Source: Pseudomonas syringae CC1557
GTDB taxonomy: Bacteria > Pseudomonadota > Gammaproteobacteria > Pseudomonadales > Pseudomonadaceae
Assembly (NCBI RefSeq): GCF_000452705.1
Contig: NZ_CP007014.1
Location: 3,721,501-3,785,500 of the forward strand
DNA length: 64,000 bases
Direction of reading: 5' to 3'
Part shown: piece after piece, positions 8,148 to 17,895 of the stretch
Layout of the letters: the number at the start of each line of letters is the position of its first letter
Position numbering within the stretch: position 1 is the first letter of the stretch
The notes under the pieces: generated by a model
What the model was told of the DNA's origin: nothing
Databases searched by the model: none
Seen by the model: only the letters and a program-made list of their open reading frames with translations
Program-made: the position numbers and the translations under genes

Positions 8148-10265
8148 TTGAGCACCTCCTCCCAACGCACTCGCCGTAACGGCCCTTTTCTGCTGTCTGC
8201 ACTGTCGCTGGCGATGCTGTCCAGCGGCACCTTGAGCGCCGCAGAAACCGCCGTGCTGCCCGCCACGCAGGTTTCTGCCGTCGCCACCGAAGGCCAGGAA
8301 GGCTATAGCGCAAAGAGCACCAGCACCGCGAGCAAGAGTGATGTTCCTGTCAAGGAGGAAGCTCAGTCGGTCAACGTCGTAACGCCACAGACCATCGCCG
8401 ATTACAACGTGCGCTCGCTGGACGATGCCATGAAGTTCGTCAGCGGCGTCAGTCAGGGCAACACGCTGGGCAACACCAAGGACTCCTTGATGAAGCGCGG
8501 TTTCGGCAACAACGACGATGGCTCGATCCTGCGCGACGGCGTGCGCTCGGTGGTGTCGAAGAACTTCGGCGCGACCACCGAGCGCGTCGAAGTGCTCAAG
8601 GGCCCGGCCTCGTTGCTCTACGGCGCGATGGACCCTGGCGGCGTGATCAACGTGATCAGCAAGCAGCCGCAATATGTTCAGAGCACGACCCTGAGTGGTT
8701 CTTCCTACAGCGAAGGCGGCGGCAGCCTTGGCATCGACACCACCGGCCCGCTGGGCGACTCGGGGCTGGCCTACCGACTGGTGGCCGAACGTCAGAGTGA
8801 AGACTACTGGCGCAACTATGGCGTTGATCAACACACCCTGATCGCGCCCTCCCTGTCATGGACCGGCGAGCGCGCAAGCCTGACGCTGGCCTATGAATAC
8901 AACGATTACGTCAGCCCGTTCGACCGTGGCACTGTCTTCACTAACGGCCATCCGGCCGATATCAGCTACAACAAGCGTCTGGACGAAAAGTGGGCAAACA
9001 CGGTCGGCATCAGCGAAACGGCGACCGCGCGGTTCGAGTACCAGCTCAGCGATGACTGGAAAACCCGTCTGACCTACGGCTGGAACAACGACCGCTATAG
9101 CCTTTCGATTGCTCAACCCAGCACCCTGTCGAGCAGTGGCGTGCTGCGTCGTCAGGCCAATGGCGGTCATTACGATTACGAAACGCGTTATGCCAGCTGG
9201 GACTTCATCGGCAAGCAGGACATTCTTGGTCAGCAACATGATCTGCTGATCGGTGCCGAGCAGGAAGACTCCGATAAATATCGCGGCAAGACCTATCGCA
9301 ACACAGCCCAGAATGGCTTCAATATCTTTTCGCCCAGCTATGGCAGCCTGGCCGAGCCCAGTGTTGTCAGCGCGGCCAACAGCAACCTGAGCAATCAGTT
9401 GACGTCTTCTTCGGTCTACCTTAAAGACAACTGGCACCTGAATGACCGCTGGATTCTGGTTCTCGGCGGCCGCTATCAGCATTATGACCAGTACATCGCC
9501 CAAGGCACCGGCGCCAGCCGCAACACTAATCTGGACAAAAATGACGATATATTCCTGCCGATGGCGGGTCTGGTGTTCAAGGTCAATGAAGACCTCTCGT
9601 TGTACGGCAATTACAGCCGCTCCTTCGTGCCTAACCAGGATGTGAACGACGATGGCACCACCTTCGACCCGGAAGAAGGCCGCAGTTACGAGGTCGGTGC
9701 AAAATACACGCTGGCACCGGAGCTCAACGTCAACCTAGCCGTGTTCGACATCGAGAAGAAAAACGTCGTGACCACCGTCGCTACCGGCGTCAGCGAGGCG
9801 GCTGGAAAGGTGGGTTCGCAGGGCGTGGAACTGGACGTGACCGGCCGCATCGCCGAACGCTGGGACATGATCGGTACCTACGCCTACACCCATACCGAAG
9901 TGCTCGACGATCCGAAAAACGAGGGCAACCGCCTGAGTCAGGCGCCGAAACATACCGCCAGCCTGTACCTCACCCATCACCTGCAAATCCCGTCCGGGCT
10001 GGGCGAGTGGCATGCCGGTGGTGGCGCGCGCTATGTCGGCGAACGGGCTGGTGACAACGCCAACACGTTCTACATGAGCAGCTACACCGTGGCCGATGCC
10101 TTCCTGCGCTGGGATGTGCCGATGGCAGGTTATAAAACCCGTCTGCAATTGAACGTGGATAACCTATTCGACAAGCAGTACTACCCGTCCAGCACCGACA
10201 GCCCGTTGCAGGTCAACGTGGGCGAACCCCGCACCGCACGCCTCAGCGCCAGCGTCACGTTCTAG
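8148..10265 (+). CDS. TonB-dependent siderophore receptor
   Basis: A 705-residue outer-membrane receptor importing ferric siderophores with energy from TonB-ExbBD. An N-terminal signal peptide (FLLSALSLAMLSSGTLSAAE) is followed directly by the plug domain (SVNVVTPQTIADYNV through GPASLLYGAMDPGGVINV) and a beta-barrel ending in aromatic phenylalanine (SASVTF). It lacks the extra N-terminal signalling domain of FpvA-type receptors, so it is not expected to control an ECF sigma factor; none is adjacent. The only in-frame start after the upstream stop is TTG at 8148, an uncommon start. The substrate is probably a hydroxamate-type siderophore, by resemblance only. Confidence 0.9.
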   Translation: MSTSSQRTRRNGPFLLSALSLAMLSSGTLSAAETAVLPATQVSAVATEGQEGYSAKSTSTASKSDVPVKEEAQSVNVVTPQTIADYNVRSLDDAMKFVSGVSQGNTLGNTKDSLMKRGFGNNDDGSILRDGVRSVVSKNFGATTERVEVLKGPASLLYGAMDPGGVINVISKQPQYVQSTTLSGSSYSEGGGSLGIDTTGPLGDSGLAYRLVAERQSEDYWRNYGVDQHTLIAPSLSWTGERASLTLAYEYNDYVSPFDRGTVFTNGHPADISYNKRLDEKWANTVGISETATARFEYQLSDDWKTRLTYGWNNDRYSLSIAQPSTLSSSGVLRRQANGGHYDYETRYASWDFIGKQDILGQQHDLLIGAEQEDSDKYRGKTYRNTAQNGFNIFSPSYGSLAEPSVVSAANSNLSNQLTSSSVYLKDNWHLNDRWILVLGGRYQHYDQYIAQGTGASRNTNLDKNDDIFLPMAGLVFKVNEDLSLYGNYSRSFVPNQDVNDDGTTFDPEEGRSYEVGAKYTLAPELNVNLAVFDIEKKNVVTTVATGVSEAAGKVGSQGVELDVTGRIAERWDMIGTYAYTHTEVLDDPKNEGNRLSQAPKHTASLYLTHHLQIPSGLGEWHAGGGARYVGERAGDNANTFYMSSYTVADAFLRWDVPMAGYKTRLQLNVDNLFDKQYYPSSTDSPLQVNVGEPRTARLSASVTF

Positions 10266-10420
10266 GCTCTGTACGTAAAGTGGCTGCGCTCGGTGATGCT
10301 GCGTTAAAAACAGGCTCGTGCGCGAGTCCGATCGGAATGCTCATTTACAACACGTAGAGTCGGGGTCCTCGCCTGTTTTTGCCTTGCCTGACCTTCGCTC
10401 GCCGACTTTTCGTACAGAAC
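10266..10420. mobile_element. 155-bp MITE-like element
   Basis: The ends GCTCTGTACGTAAAGT and, on the other strand, GTTCTGTACGAAAAGT are imperfect terminal inverted repeats (14 of 16 match). The complementarity continues inward to an internal AAAAACAGGC pair. The element is bounded by CTAG at 10262-10265 and CTAG at 10421-10424, a 4-bp target duplication. It carries no gene. The left CTAG contains the TAG stop of the siderophore receptor. A non-autonomous derivative of an IS that duplicates CTAG-type targets is likely; the parent IS is not in the window. Confidence 0.75.
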
Positions 10421-10505
10421 CTAGGTTGGCCCGGGAGAGCAGGCCAACGGCTTGCTCTGTTTAACGCCTGGCCGTTCAGGCGTTGATTGCCTGCCATGCC
10501 CGCAA

Positions 10506-11024
10506 TCAGAACTTCATTCTATAAAAGCTGATTAGCGTTTCACTGGCATGGATGTATTCGATCCTGCCGATGAAGGCGCTTTTCTCCAGCCATTCATTAG
10601 CGCCCAGGGAGACCTGAAAGCGCGGCGTACAGGTGCATTGGTAATGGCCTTCGCTGATCGGCCAGATGCCGTTTTGCAGTTCCTGCTGCCCCGCTTCATC
10701 CATCAGCAGCACGCCCCTGCTTTCAACATTGATCAACTCGCCCAGTTGCGTGATCAGTGTGAAACGAGTGTCCAGAAAAATCAGTTCGGCCGACAGCTCG
10801 ACAAGCGAACTGCTGCCGCTGGAGAGTACCGACCCGCTGATGAACTCACCGCGAAATTCGCCACCAAGGATCATGCTGTTGCTGCGCAGGCCATCGCTGC
10901 ATATGCCCATGAGCACAGGAACATCTGTTTTCAGAACGACGGTCAGTACTTTTTCGAGCACGGGCGCTAACGCATGTCCACGAAGAGCGCCTTTCACGGG
11001 TTTCTTGAAATCGATGATATTCAT
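10506..11024 (-). CDS. DUF3237-like protein
   Basis: A 172-residue protein resembling the DUF3237 beta-barrel family. The middle of the protein (SMILGGEFRGEFISGSVL, then DTRFTLITQLGELINVESRGV) follows the DUF3237 layout in which a G-rich strand precedes a segment reading TQLGELI. No catalytic motif is evident and no signal peptide is present. The start at 11024 (MNIIDFKKP) is preferred over a longer frame to 11072. It is transcribed divergently from a TetR regulator with two operators in the gap, so it is probably a target of that regulator. Confidence 0.68.
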   Translation of the reverse strand: MNIIDFKKPVKGALRGHALAPVLEKVLTVVLKTDVPVLMGICSDGLRSNSMILGGEFRGEFISGSVLSSGSSSLVELSAELIFLDTRFTLITQLGELINVESRGVLLMDEAGQQELQNGIWPISEGHYQCTCTPRFQVSLGANEWLEKSAFIGRIEYIHASETLISFYRMKF

Positions 11025-11155
11025 GGACCTGTTAACTCCATCGTTGAGTACATTCTGACAATGCAGGGTCAATTGGCAGAATAAAGAGGGCGTCCATCTA
11101 TCAGCGTTTATCTGGGCCTCCTTTTCCAGTAAGCTCCACGGAGTCGACGGAAATC

Positions 11156-11170
11156 GTACCGAACGGTTCA
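11156..11170. promoter_or_regulatory. TetR operator copy 1
   Basis: GTACCGAACGGTTCA contains the inverted repeat ACCG-AA-CGGT. An identical 15-mer occurs 45 bp further on, at 11201. It lies in the gap between the divergent DUF3237 gene and the TetR gene. Confidence 0.7.
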
Positions 11171-11200
11171 GTTCCAGTCTAGAGAATTTTTGTGCTTACT

Positions 11201-11215
11201 GTACCGAACGGTTCA
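11201..11215. promoter_or_regulatory. TetR operator copy 2
   Basis: An exact second copy of GTACCGAACGGTTCA, ending 20 bp before the TetR start codon, so it should overlap the promoter or leader of the regulator and give autorepression. Confidence 0.7.
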
Positions 11216-11235
11216 CCAAGGGATTAAGGATATAC

Positions 11236-11853
11236 ATGAAGGTGCGTACTGAAGCTCGCCGCGAAGCCATTATCGATGCGGCTGCAAGCGTCTTTCTCGA
11301 AATGGGCTACGAGCGCGCTTCGATGAACGAAGTCACCAAGCGAATGGGCGGTTCCAAAGCAACAATCTACAGTTACTTCCCTTCCAAGGAGGTGCTGTTC
11401 ATCGCGGTGGTCAACAGGCTTGCAACAGCCCATCTGGCGGAGGCTGTTTCCGAGCTCGCGGTCCGCGACGATGCAGAGATTGAATTGAGGACGCTGTTCA
11501 CCCGTTTTGGAGAACGTATGTTGATGGTGCTTATCAATGACGATAAAGCACTCGCCGTTTATCGGATGGTGGTCGCTGAATCAGGGCATTCGGATATCGG
11601 CATGATGTTCTATGAGTCTGGCCCCAGCGAGTGCCTGCAGACCGTTGCCTCGCTGATGACCCTGGCCATGCAGCGAGGACAGCTTCGCGCCACCGATCCG
11701 CACATCGCGGCGTTGCAGCTTACCTCGCTGTTGACGGCGGAAACCGACATTCGCCTTTACCAACAGGCACCCATGCCGCTAAGCATCGAAGAGATCCACG
11801 CCATGGTCGAGCGCGCAGTGGACACATTCATGTTGGGCATGGAGAAACGCTGA
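11236..11853 (+). CDS. TetR/AcrR-family regulator
   Basis: A 205-residue TetR repressor. The N-terminal DNA-binding domain shows REAIIDAAASVFLEMGYERA and the recognition part GGSKATIYSYFPSKE (about residues 37-51). The C-terminal ligand domain has the TetR_C form FRMVVAES-like region (VYRMVVAESGHSDIG), seen in regulators of efflux and fatty-acid-related genes. The start has an AAGGA ribosome binding site. Twin identical palindromes lie just upstream and face a divergent DUF3237 gene. The inducer is unknown. Confidence 0.88.
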   Translation: MKVRTEARREAIIDAAASVFLEMGYERASMNEVTKRMGGSKATIYSYFPSKEVLFIAVVNRLATAHLAEAVSELAVRDDAEIELRTLFTRFGERMLMVLINDDKALAVYRMVVAESGHSDIGMMFYESGPSECLQTVASLMTLAMQRGQLRATDPHIAALQLTSLLTAETDIRLYQQAPMPLSIEEIHAMVERAVDTFMLGMEKR

Positions 11854-11939
11854 TAGCGAGCTGGAGGCATTCCACTTGTTGACCATGGCTGCAACATCTT
11901 GAAACATTTAGTCACTCTTCTGCAGACAAGTTAATTCAT

Positions 11940-11966
11940 TTGGGGGCGATAGCCTTTTGCCCCCAA
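11940..11966 (+). promoter_or_regulatory. Leader hairpin before chemoreceptor gene
   Basis: TTGGGGGC (11940-11947) and GCCCCCAA (11959-11966) form a perfect 8-bp GC-rich stem with an 11-nt loop, ending immediately before the GGAG ribosome binding site of the chemoreceptor. No U-tract follows, so a translation-affecting leader hairpin is as likely as a terminator for the TetR gene. Confidence 0.5.
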
Positions 11967-11979
11967 TGGAGTAACACCA

Positions 11980-13608
11980 ATGATCCTGCGAAAACTCAAC
12001 CTTGCCCCACGCTCGGCACTTTGTTTCGGCGTTTTCTGCCTGATGATCATTGCCTTGGGTTTACTTGCCTTGCGCCAGGCGGCGGAACTCAACGCCGCCG
12101 AAAAATTTATCGAGACCAACGTGCTGCCGAGCATGAAACTGCTCGCTTCAATCGATCGAGAGTTTGTCAGTATCCGAGGCAACAACGCCCGCGTACGAAA
12201 CCCGATCGAGCCGCAGGATCGAAAGACCAAGGCGCTCGGCGACATCAAACAGTCACGCTCGCTGACCGCCGGTTATTCTGATGCACTAGGCAAATTGATC
12301 GTCACCCCGCAAGGGCGTCAGGCATTCGATGAACTCACTAAAGCCAGTTCCAACTATCAGACCGCACAGGATCGCTACCTCGCGTCGGTTGCCGCTGGTG
12401 ACCTGGAAACGGCAGTGGCGATATCCAACGGCGAGATGAAAAGCGCAGCCGATCAGGTTGAAATCACACTTAAGAAGCTCATCTCGGTCAACGACTCCAA
12501 AGCGGAAAAAGCAGGCATTACCGCAGACACTGCCTATCAGCAAACCCTATGGCTGGTGGGTATCTTCATCGCAGTGGGCGTGCTCACCACCCTGCTCCTC
12601 GCCTGGATGTACACCCGCAGCCTGACCGGGCCGATTGGCGAATCGCTGATCATCGCGCAACGTATTGCTACCAATGATCTGAGCAAGGACATTGCACAGG
12701 ATGGCACCGATGAGGCGGCGAAACTGATCTCTGCACTGGCTTCCATGCAAACCAACCTGCGCAGTGCCCTGACGTTGATTGGCGACTCTTCCACACAGCT
12801 GGCCGCCACGTCCGAAGAAATGCATGCAGTCACCGAAGATGCCTCACGTACCATTCAGCGTCAGACCAACGAAATTGAAATGGCCGCTACCGCCGTCAAT
12901 CAGATGAGCGCGGCGGTCGAAGAGGTGGCCAGTAACGCAGCATCGGCATCGGAAGTGACTTCGCAATCCAGTACCGCGGCCATGGCCGGGCGTGCGCAGG
13001 TCGATGAAACCGTCACCGCGATCAACCTGATGGTCTCCAAGGTGCAGATCACGTCGACAGAAGTGCAAGGCCTGGCGGTCATGGCCACCGACATCAGCAA
13101 GGTCCTGGATGTGATCCGCGCCATCGCCGAACAGACCAACCTGTTGGCGCTGAACGCGGCAATCGAAGCCGCTCGTGCTGGAGAAGCCGGACGAGGTTTC
13201 GCGGTAGTTGCAGATGAGGTCCGGGCACTGGCGCACCGCACTCAACAATCGACCCGGGAAATCGAACAGATGGTCGGCTCGATTCAGACCGGCACCGGCA
13301 ATGCCGTGACAGCCATGGAGCAGACCAGCGTGCAGGCCCAGAAGACGCTGGAAATGGCCAACGGTGCTGGCAAGGCGCTGCTTGAAATCACTAACTCCAT
13401 CAGCCAGATCAACGAACGCAACCTGATGATCGCAACCGCCGCCGAAGAGCAGGCCCAGGTTGCACGTGAAGTCGACCGAAGCCTGGTCAGCATTCGTGAC
13501 CTGTCCAGTCAGACGTCCGAAGGTTCGAATCAGACGGCTATCGCCACCGCCGAATTGTCGACACTGGCATCCGGCCTGAATCGCCTGACCAAACAGTTCC
13601 GCGTGTAA
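11980..13608 (+). CDS. Methyl-accepting chemotaxis protein
   Basis: A 542-residue transmembrane chemoreceptor. The first membrane helix is at about residues 13-30 and the second at about 190-212, enclosing a roughly 160-residue periplasmic four-helix-bundle sensor domain. A HAMP domain ([20 protein letters not shown]) and the cytoplasmic signalling coiled coil follow. The hairpin tip is the canonical [19 protein letters not shown] followed by [15 protein letters not shown]. There is no C-terminal NWETF-type tether for CheR/CheB. The ligand is unknown. It has its own terminator and is related to the second receptor at 14813-16453. Confidence 0.93.
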   Translation: MILRKLNLAPRSALCFGVFCLMIIALGLLALRQAAELNAAEKFIETNVLPSMKLLASIDREFVSIRGNNARVRNPIEPQDRKTKALGDIKQSRSLTAGYSDALGKLIVTPQGRQAFDELTKASSNYQTAQDRYLASVAAGDLETAVAISNGEMKSAADQVEITLKKLISVNDSKAEKAGITADTAYQQTLWLVGIFIAVGVLTTLLLAWMYTRSLTGPIGESLIIAQRIATNDLSKDIAQDGTDEAAKLISALASMQTNLRSALTLIGDSSTQLAATSEEMHAVTEDASRTIQRQTNEIEMAATAVNQMSAAVEEVASNAASASEVTSQSSTAAMAGRAQVDETVTAINLMVSKVQITSTEVQGLAVMATDISKVLDVIRAIAEQTNLLALNAAIEAARAGEAGRGFAVVADEVRALAHRTQQSTREIEQMVGSIQTGTGNAVTAMEQTSVQAQKTLEMANGAGKALLEITNSISQINERNLMIATAAEEQAQVAREVDRSLVSIRDLSSQTSEGSNQTAIATAELSTLASGLNRLTKQFRV

Positions 13609-13615
13609 CCATTGT

Positions 13616-13641
13616 GTGCCGGAAAGCCCGCTTTCCGGCAC
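13616..13641 (+). terminator. Terminator of the chemoreceptor gene
   Basis: TGCCGGAAAG (13617-13626) pairs perfectly with CTTTCCGGCA (13631-13640) around a 4-nt loop, starting 8 bp after the stop codon. The U-tract is short. Confidence 0.65.
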
Positions 13642-13818
13642 TTACTCTCCAGGACCTGCAATCACTTCCCGGCGCAGGCGGTCAACATCGGTAAGGTCAT
13701 GCCGACCGAGATCGAAACGTCCATAGATGGCAGAAGCAGAAAGACCAGTGGCAGCTGATCGACCGGCAGGCATTCAGCTTCCAGCTCTCAACCTGTTGGC
13801 CGGAGCAAACGAGACCCC

Positions 13819-14673
13819 TCACTGCTGCGTGCCAAACATCGCTGTCCAGTAAATGCCTGCATCGCTTTTAGGGTCCATTGCATAGGCCGCACCCAGTTCG
13901 CGAAAACCGGGGTTCATGAGATTGGCACAATGACCTGGGCTGACCAGCCAGCCGTCAACCACCTTGCGTGCGGTGTCCTGACCAGCTGCAATATTCTCTC
14001 CGACCTGCTGACCGACATACCCGGCCAGCTCGGCGCGGTCGCCCGGCGTGCGGCCTTCCCGATCCTTGTGGTCGAAGAAGTTATTGTTGGCCATGGCCTG
14101 TGAATGGCTCTGCGCAGCGGTGCCCAGGGTCAGGTTCCAGGCCAGTGGCGTGGTGGCTGCATAGGATTGCGCGCCGCATTGACGCGCCTGGGTGCGCGCC
14201 GTGTTGATCATCTCCAGAACCTTCTGCCCCTCGGCCTGCCAGTCGCCAAGACGCGAGGCCACCAAAGAACGCGCCAGCACGATGCGCCAGTCCCGCCCTT
14301 CCCGGCTCACACCGATATCGACGAATTGCGGGTCCAGCACTACCTGGCAGAAGCTTTCCTGAACCGCCTTCATGGCGGCCGCAGCATCGCGCGGACCGGA
14401 CAGGCTGATCGCCTGCACGGTGACCATCGGGTAGGCCGCCCGGGCCAGTGACTGCTGCAGATCGAGGTTGCCGTTGGCCGGCAGGACCAGTCGCGTATCC
14501 GTCACCAATGGCGGCAATTCCATGGACACCTGCTCGCCACAGCGTTGCGCCTGACCCCGATAGGCGTTGAGGGTGTCGACCAGTTGCGTCTCTTCACTGG
14601 CCAACACAGCGTTGGCACACATCATTCCAAATGACAGCAATGACAGGCGCAGAACGAAGGTAATGACAGGCAT
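13819..14673 (-). CDS. Secreted CAP-domain (SCP/PR-1-like) protein
   Basis: A 284-residue exported protein. The signal peptide ends at about residue 25 (CANAVLASEE). The C-terminal half is a bacterial CAP domain: INTARTQARQCG, the SHSQAMANNNFFDH block with the conserved histidine, VGENIAAGQ, and GHCANLMNPGFRELGAAY. The N-terminal half (about residues 26-145) is a separate domain with paired cysteines that I do not recognise. The biochemical role of bacterial CAP proteins is not settled. It sits between two chemoreceptor genes but has its own direction and promoter space. Confidence 0.87.
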   Translation of the reverse strand: MPVITFVLRLSLLSFGMMCANAVLASEETQLVDTLNAYRGQAQRCGEQVSMELPPLVTDTRLVLPANGNLDLQQSLARAAYPMVTVQAISLSGPRDAAAAMKAVQESFCQVVLDPQFVDIGVSREGRDWRIVLARSLVASRLGDWQAEGQKVLEMINTARTQARQCGAQSYAATTPLAWNLTLGTAAQSHSQAMANNNFFDHKDREGRTPGDRAELAGYVGQQVGENIAAGQDTARKVVDGWLVSPGHCANLMNPGFRELGAAYAMDPKSDAGIYWTAMFGTQQ

Positions 14674-14812
14674 GAAAAGTCTCTCTCGGGCTGATTACGC
14701 CTATGATGCGCGAAATCACCCGGTCAAGCGCAACGCCTTTTTCGTTCTGCCGCGAATTCCGTCGCCTGTTCAAACCCGCAAATGCGCCAGACCAGAGTCC
14801 GGCGGCCACGAC

Positions 14813-16453
14813 TCAAAGCTTGAAGTTGGCAACCAGCGTATTGAAGGATGTTGCCAGACGCGACAGTTCCTGGCTGGAAGCGCTGGTCTGATTAGCCCCC
14901 GCCGCGCTCTGCGTCGAGAGGTCCTGAATGTTCAACAGATTGCGGTCTACTTCCCGAGCCACTTGGGCCTGCTCTTCGGAGGCCGAAGCGATGACCAGAT
15001 TGCGTTCGTTGATGGTCGCCACGCCTTGGGTGATCTTTTCCAGCGCCGCACCGGCACGTAGCGCCAGATCCTGAGTATTGGTGGCCAGCGACAGACTTTT
15101 GCCCATCGCCGCCACAGCACCGTCGGCGCCGGATTGCACGGTGCTGATCATGCCTTCGATCTCGACGGTCGAAGCCTGGGTACGGTGGGCCAGTGCCCGG
15201 ACCTCGTCAGCCACCACCGCAAAACCGCGCCCCTGTTCGCCGGCACGCGCGGCCTCGATAGCGGCGTTGAGCGCCAGCAGGTTGGTCTGCTCGGCAATGC
15301 TGCGAATAACGTCCAGTACCTTGCTGATTTCGCGCACATGCCCGGCCAGTTCGGAAACGGCACCGGTAGACTGAGTGATCTCGTGCACCATGGTAGTGAT
15401 GCCTTTGACCGTGTGATCAACCTGACCACGACCATCAACTGCATCCTCGGTAGCGGTCTTCGAGGCTTCGGAGGTCGACACCGCATTACGCGCCACTTCC
15501 TCGACAGCGGCAGTCATCTGGTTCACCGCCGTAGCCGCCTGCTGGATTTCGTCGTTCTGGCGAGTCAGCCCGCGCGTGCTCTCATCGGTCACTGCGCTCA
15601 GTTCCTCGGCTGCGGAGGCGAGCTGGTCGGCGGCACTGGCAATCTGCAGAATGGTACTTTTCAGACCGGTCTGCATGCCGGACAACGCGTCAAGCAACTG
15701 CCCGGCCTCATCACCACTGGTAGAAACGATCGGCTGAGTCAGGTCACCACCGGCAATGCGCCGGGCACTTGCAACGGCCACCGCCAATGGACGGGTGATC
15801 ATGCGGGTGATAAAAACGCCCAGCATGATCGCCACCAGAAAGGCAATCACCACACCTGCCTCCAGCATCAGCACAGAATTGGCCTTGAGTTCGGCAGCCG
15901 CCGCCGCGCCTTCCTTGATCTGGCGTTTGTTGGAATCGATCATGATCCGCAGGTAACCGCGGGCCTTGGCGAAGCCATCCGCGGAAAGCGTGTTAAGGCG
16001 GGTACGGGCGTTATCCAGATCGCCAGCGCTCATTAATTCGACCACCTGCTGAGTGCCCGCTATATAAGCAGGCAGTATCTGCTCAAGCTGATCACCGGCG
16101 GCGCGCTCGTCATCTTCCAGGGGTGTGGCGCGGTAGGTTGCGAAGACTTTCTGCGCACGTGCAAGGTCGTCGCCCAGCGCCTGACGAACACGTTCCTTGT
16201 CTGCCTCGGGTACGCCCCCCTGCTGCGCATCCAGCAAGCGGTAAAGGCCACGGTTGTGCGCCGTGAGACTGGAGAGCGTCTCATTGGTATTACCTACCGA
16301 TACCAGATTATTGGAAAAAGTAAGCTCAAGTGCATTGGCCAAGCGTGTAACACCCGTCATACCCAGGCCGCCCACAGCCAGCGTGATCAGTGCACACGCG
16401 ATGAACGCAGAAAGAAGCTTGGTCGAAAACGTTAACTGACGCAGGAAATTCAT
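14813..16453 (-). CDS. Methyl-accepting chemotaxis protein
   Basis: A 546-residue chemoreceptor with an N-terminal membrane helix ([17 protein letters not shown]), a periplasmic helical sensor domain of the 4HB type ([21 protein letters not shown] is part of it), a second membrane helix near residues 190-212, HAMP ([20 protein letters not shown]) and a signalling domain with the tip [19 protein letters not shown]. The start [13 protein letters not shown] at 16453 is chosen because it begins just before the first membrane helix; a longer frame to 16507 has no clear ribosome binding site. It is a divergent paralogue of the receptor at 11980. Confidence 0.92.
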   Translation of the reverse strand: MNFLRQLTFSTKLLSAFIACALITLAVGGLGMTGVTRLANALELTFSNNLVSVGNTNETLSSLTAHNRGLYRLLDAQQGGVPEADKERVRQALGDDLARAQKVFATYRATPLEDDERAAGDQLEQILPAYIAGTQQVVELMSAGDLDNARTRLNTLSADGFAKARGYLRIMIDSNKRQIKEGAAAAAELKANSVLMLEAGVVIAFLVAIMLGVFITRMITRPLAVAVASARRIAGGDLTQPIVSTSGDEAGQLLDALSGMQTGLKSTILQIASAADQLASAAEELSAVTDESTRGLTRQNDEIQQAATAVNQMTAAVEEVARNAVSTSEASKTATEDAVDGRGQVDHTVKGITTMVHEITQSTGAVSELAGHVREISKVLDVIRSIAEQTNLLALNAAIEAARAGEQGRGFAVVADEVRALAHRTQASTVEIEGMISTVQSGADGAVAAMGKSLSLATNTQDLALRAGAALEKITQGVATINERNLVIASASEEQAQVAREVDRNLLNIQDLSTQSAAGANQTSASSQELSRLATSFNTLVANFKL

Positions 16454-16649
16454 GAGGCTTACCCGAGGATGATGAGGGCTGACATTGGTGCTGAACTGAC
16501 GTGTCAAACAGCGATGATGTCATAATGACTTCACCTCAAATGGATCGTTCAGCCGTCCCCGGGTTTATTTAAAAAAAATTTGACAACCGCAAAAATCGCT
16601 AAAGTCGAATGAGAACAAAGTGCACATTGCTCTGATAATCATCCAGCTG

Positions 16650-17360
16650 TCAGTGCAACCGGAACGCCTTCGTGGTCGTACCAGCGAGACGCTGACCGGC
16701 AAACGCCTTGGCCTGGCGGGTCAGTTCATCGAGATGGCGATCACGCTGTTCCTCCGCGTCGAGCATCGCCTGCTCGCCATGCTGTTTGAGCAAATAGGCA
16801 TGAATCTGTCGCACCTCCACCGAGCTGTAGATAGGTGCGATATCCATCACCGCCAGCAAGCCGTCAGTGCCATGGTCCCGGGTATTCATGATCACCTGCG
16901 GCCCACGTGCGCCCAGCACCTGATAACCCTGTGATTCGAAATACGGCACCTTGTCGACTGCGCAATACAGCTCGGCATGCGGATAACGAGCGACCATTTT
17001 TTCCAGCATCGAGCTTGCAATGCCTTGACGACGGTGGCTTTCGCGTACTGCCATATAGGCCACGGCACACGCCTGTGGATCGTTCTGTACCGGCAGGTAA
17101 AGTAGAAAACCCAACACGATCTCCGGATCGTCATCATCCAGCGCAACGATCAGCTCGACGGTCAGACTCTGTGACCCGTCCATGGCGTTCAGGTAAAGAT
17201 GCACCTCATAGCCCACGCCATACTGATAAAGGTTGTACAGCGGGTTGCTCGGCACAATGGCGACCAGGCTGATGTCGGTCACATAATCGACAACCATTTG
17301 CTGAATCTGGCTGCGGATAAACTCCGGTGGCGGGGTTTGGAGCAGCATGACGGTGGACAT
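16650..17360 (-). CDS. GNAT-family acetyltransferase with C-terminal helix
   Basis: A 236-residue protein with a central GNAT fold: strand CAVAYMAVRESHRRQGIASSM gives the acetyl-CoA loop (RRQGIA) and AELYCAVDKVPYFESQGYQVLG the later motif. About 60 residues follow the domain as a charged, probably helical tail (EEQRDRHLDELTRQAKAF). N-terminal residues 1-50 are also outside the core fold. The substrate is unknown. The gene stands alone; a long non-coding stretch separates it from katB. Confidence 0.78.
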   Translation of the reverse strand: MSTVMLLQTPPPEFIRSQIQQMVVDYVTDISLVAIVPSNPLYNLYQYGVGYEVHLYLNAMDGSQSLTVELIVALDDDDPEIVLGFLLYLPVQNDPQACAVAYMAVRESHRRQGIASSMLEKMVARYPHAELYCAVDKVPYFESQGYQVLGARGPQVIMNTRDHGTDGLLAVMDIAPIYSSVEVRQIHAYLLKQHGEQAMLDAEEQRDRHLDELTRQAKAFAGQRLAGTTTKAFRLH

Positions 17361-17895
17361 AGGACGGCGGACTCCAGAATATGAGGATTGCCTGCTCAGG
17401 CTAGCGGGACATGATAACGCTTCCGGGTGCGCAAGGCCGAGTCGGTATGCTCTGGATTAATCAGTGCTATAAACAGACGATTTCATCCCGCAAATAAAAC
17501 ATCAAATAGCCACTACTCAATAGCTTTCTTAAGCGATATCCGGTACGCTCGTTCCATATCAAAACACAGACTTGCCGAATGGCCACGTGACAAGGAAGTT
17601 GGTAATCTTTTTTATGTAACGGTCATGTGCTGAAGAAATAACGCTTCTAATTAACATCGACATTCAATAAAAATCACTTTACTTTCATACAGATAGAAGA
17701 CTAGCAAACTACCGACTGCGGCTTTATGCCATGATTCTGACTGATCGCTATTTCAACTATTCTCAAAAAGAGAAGCGGTTCTGCGCACTTTCGCTCGCAT
17801 TTATTTCAATCAACCCGATGCATTTTTATAATCACAGTTTTGCCCTCGCCCGCTTAAAATTATTTCGCCTACTAAAAAAATATGAGGGATTCAAA
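17361..17895. other. AT-rich katB upstream region
   Basis: About 535 bp, noticeably AT-richer than its surroundings, holding the divergent promoters of the acetyltransferase and katB. An open frame runs into katB from 17731, but it lacks the signal peptide pattern and ribosome binding site found at 17896. I looked for an OxyR-type four-part ATAG/CTAT spacing and saw only partial matches. Confidence 0.4.
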
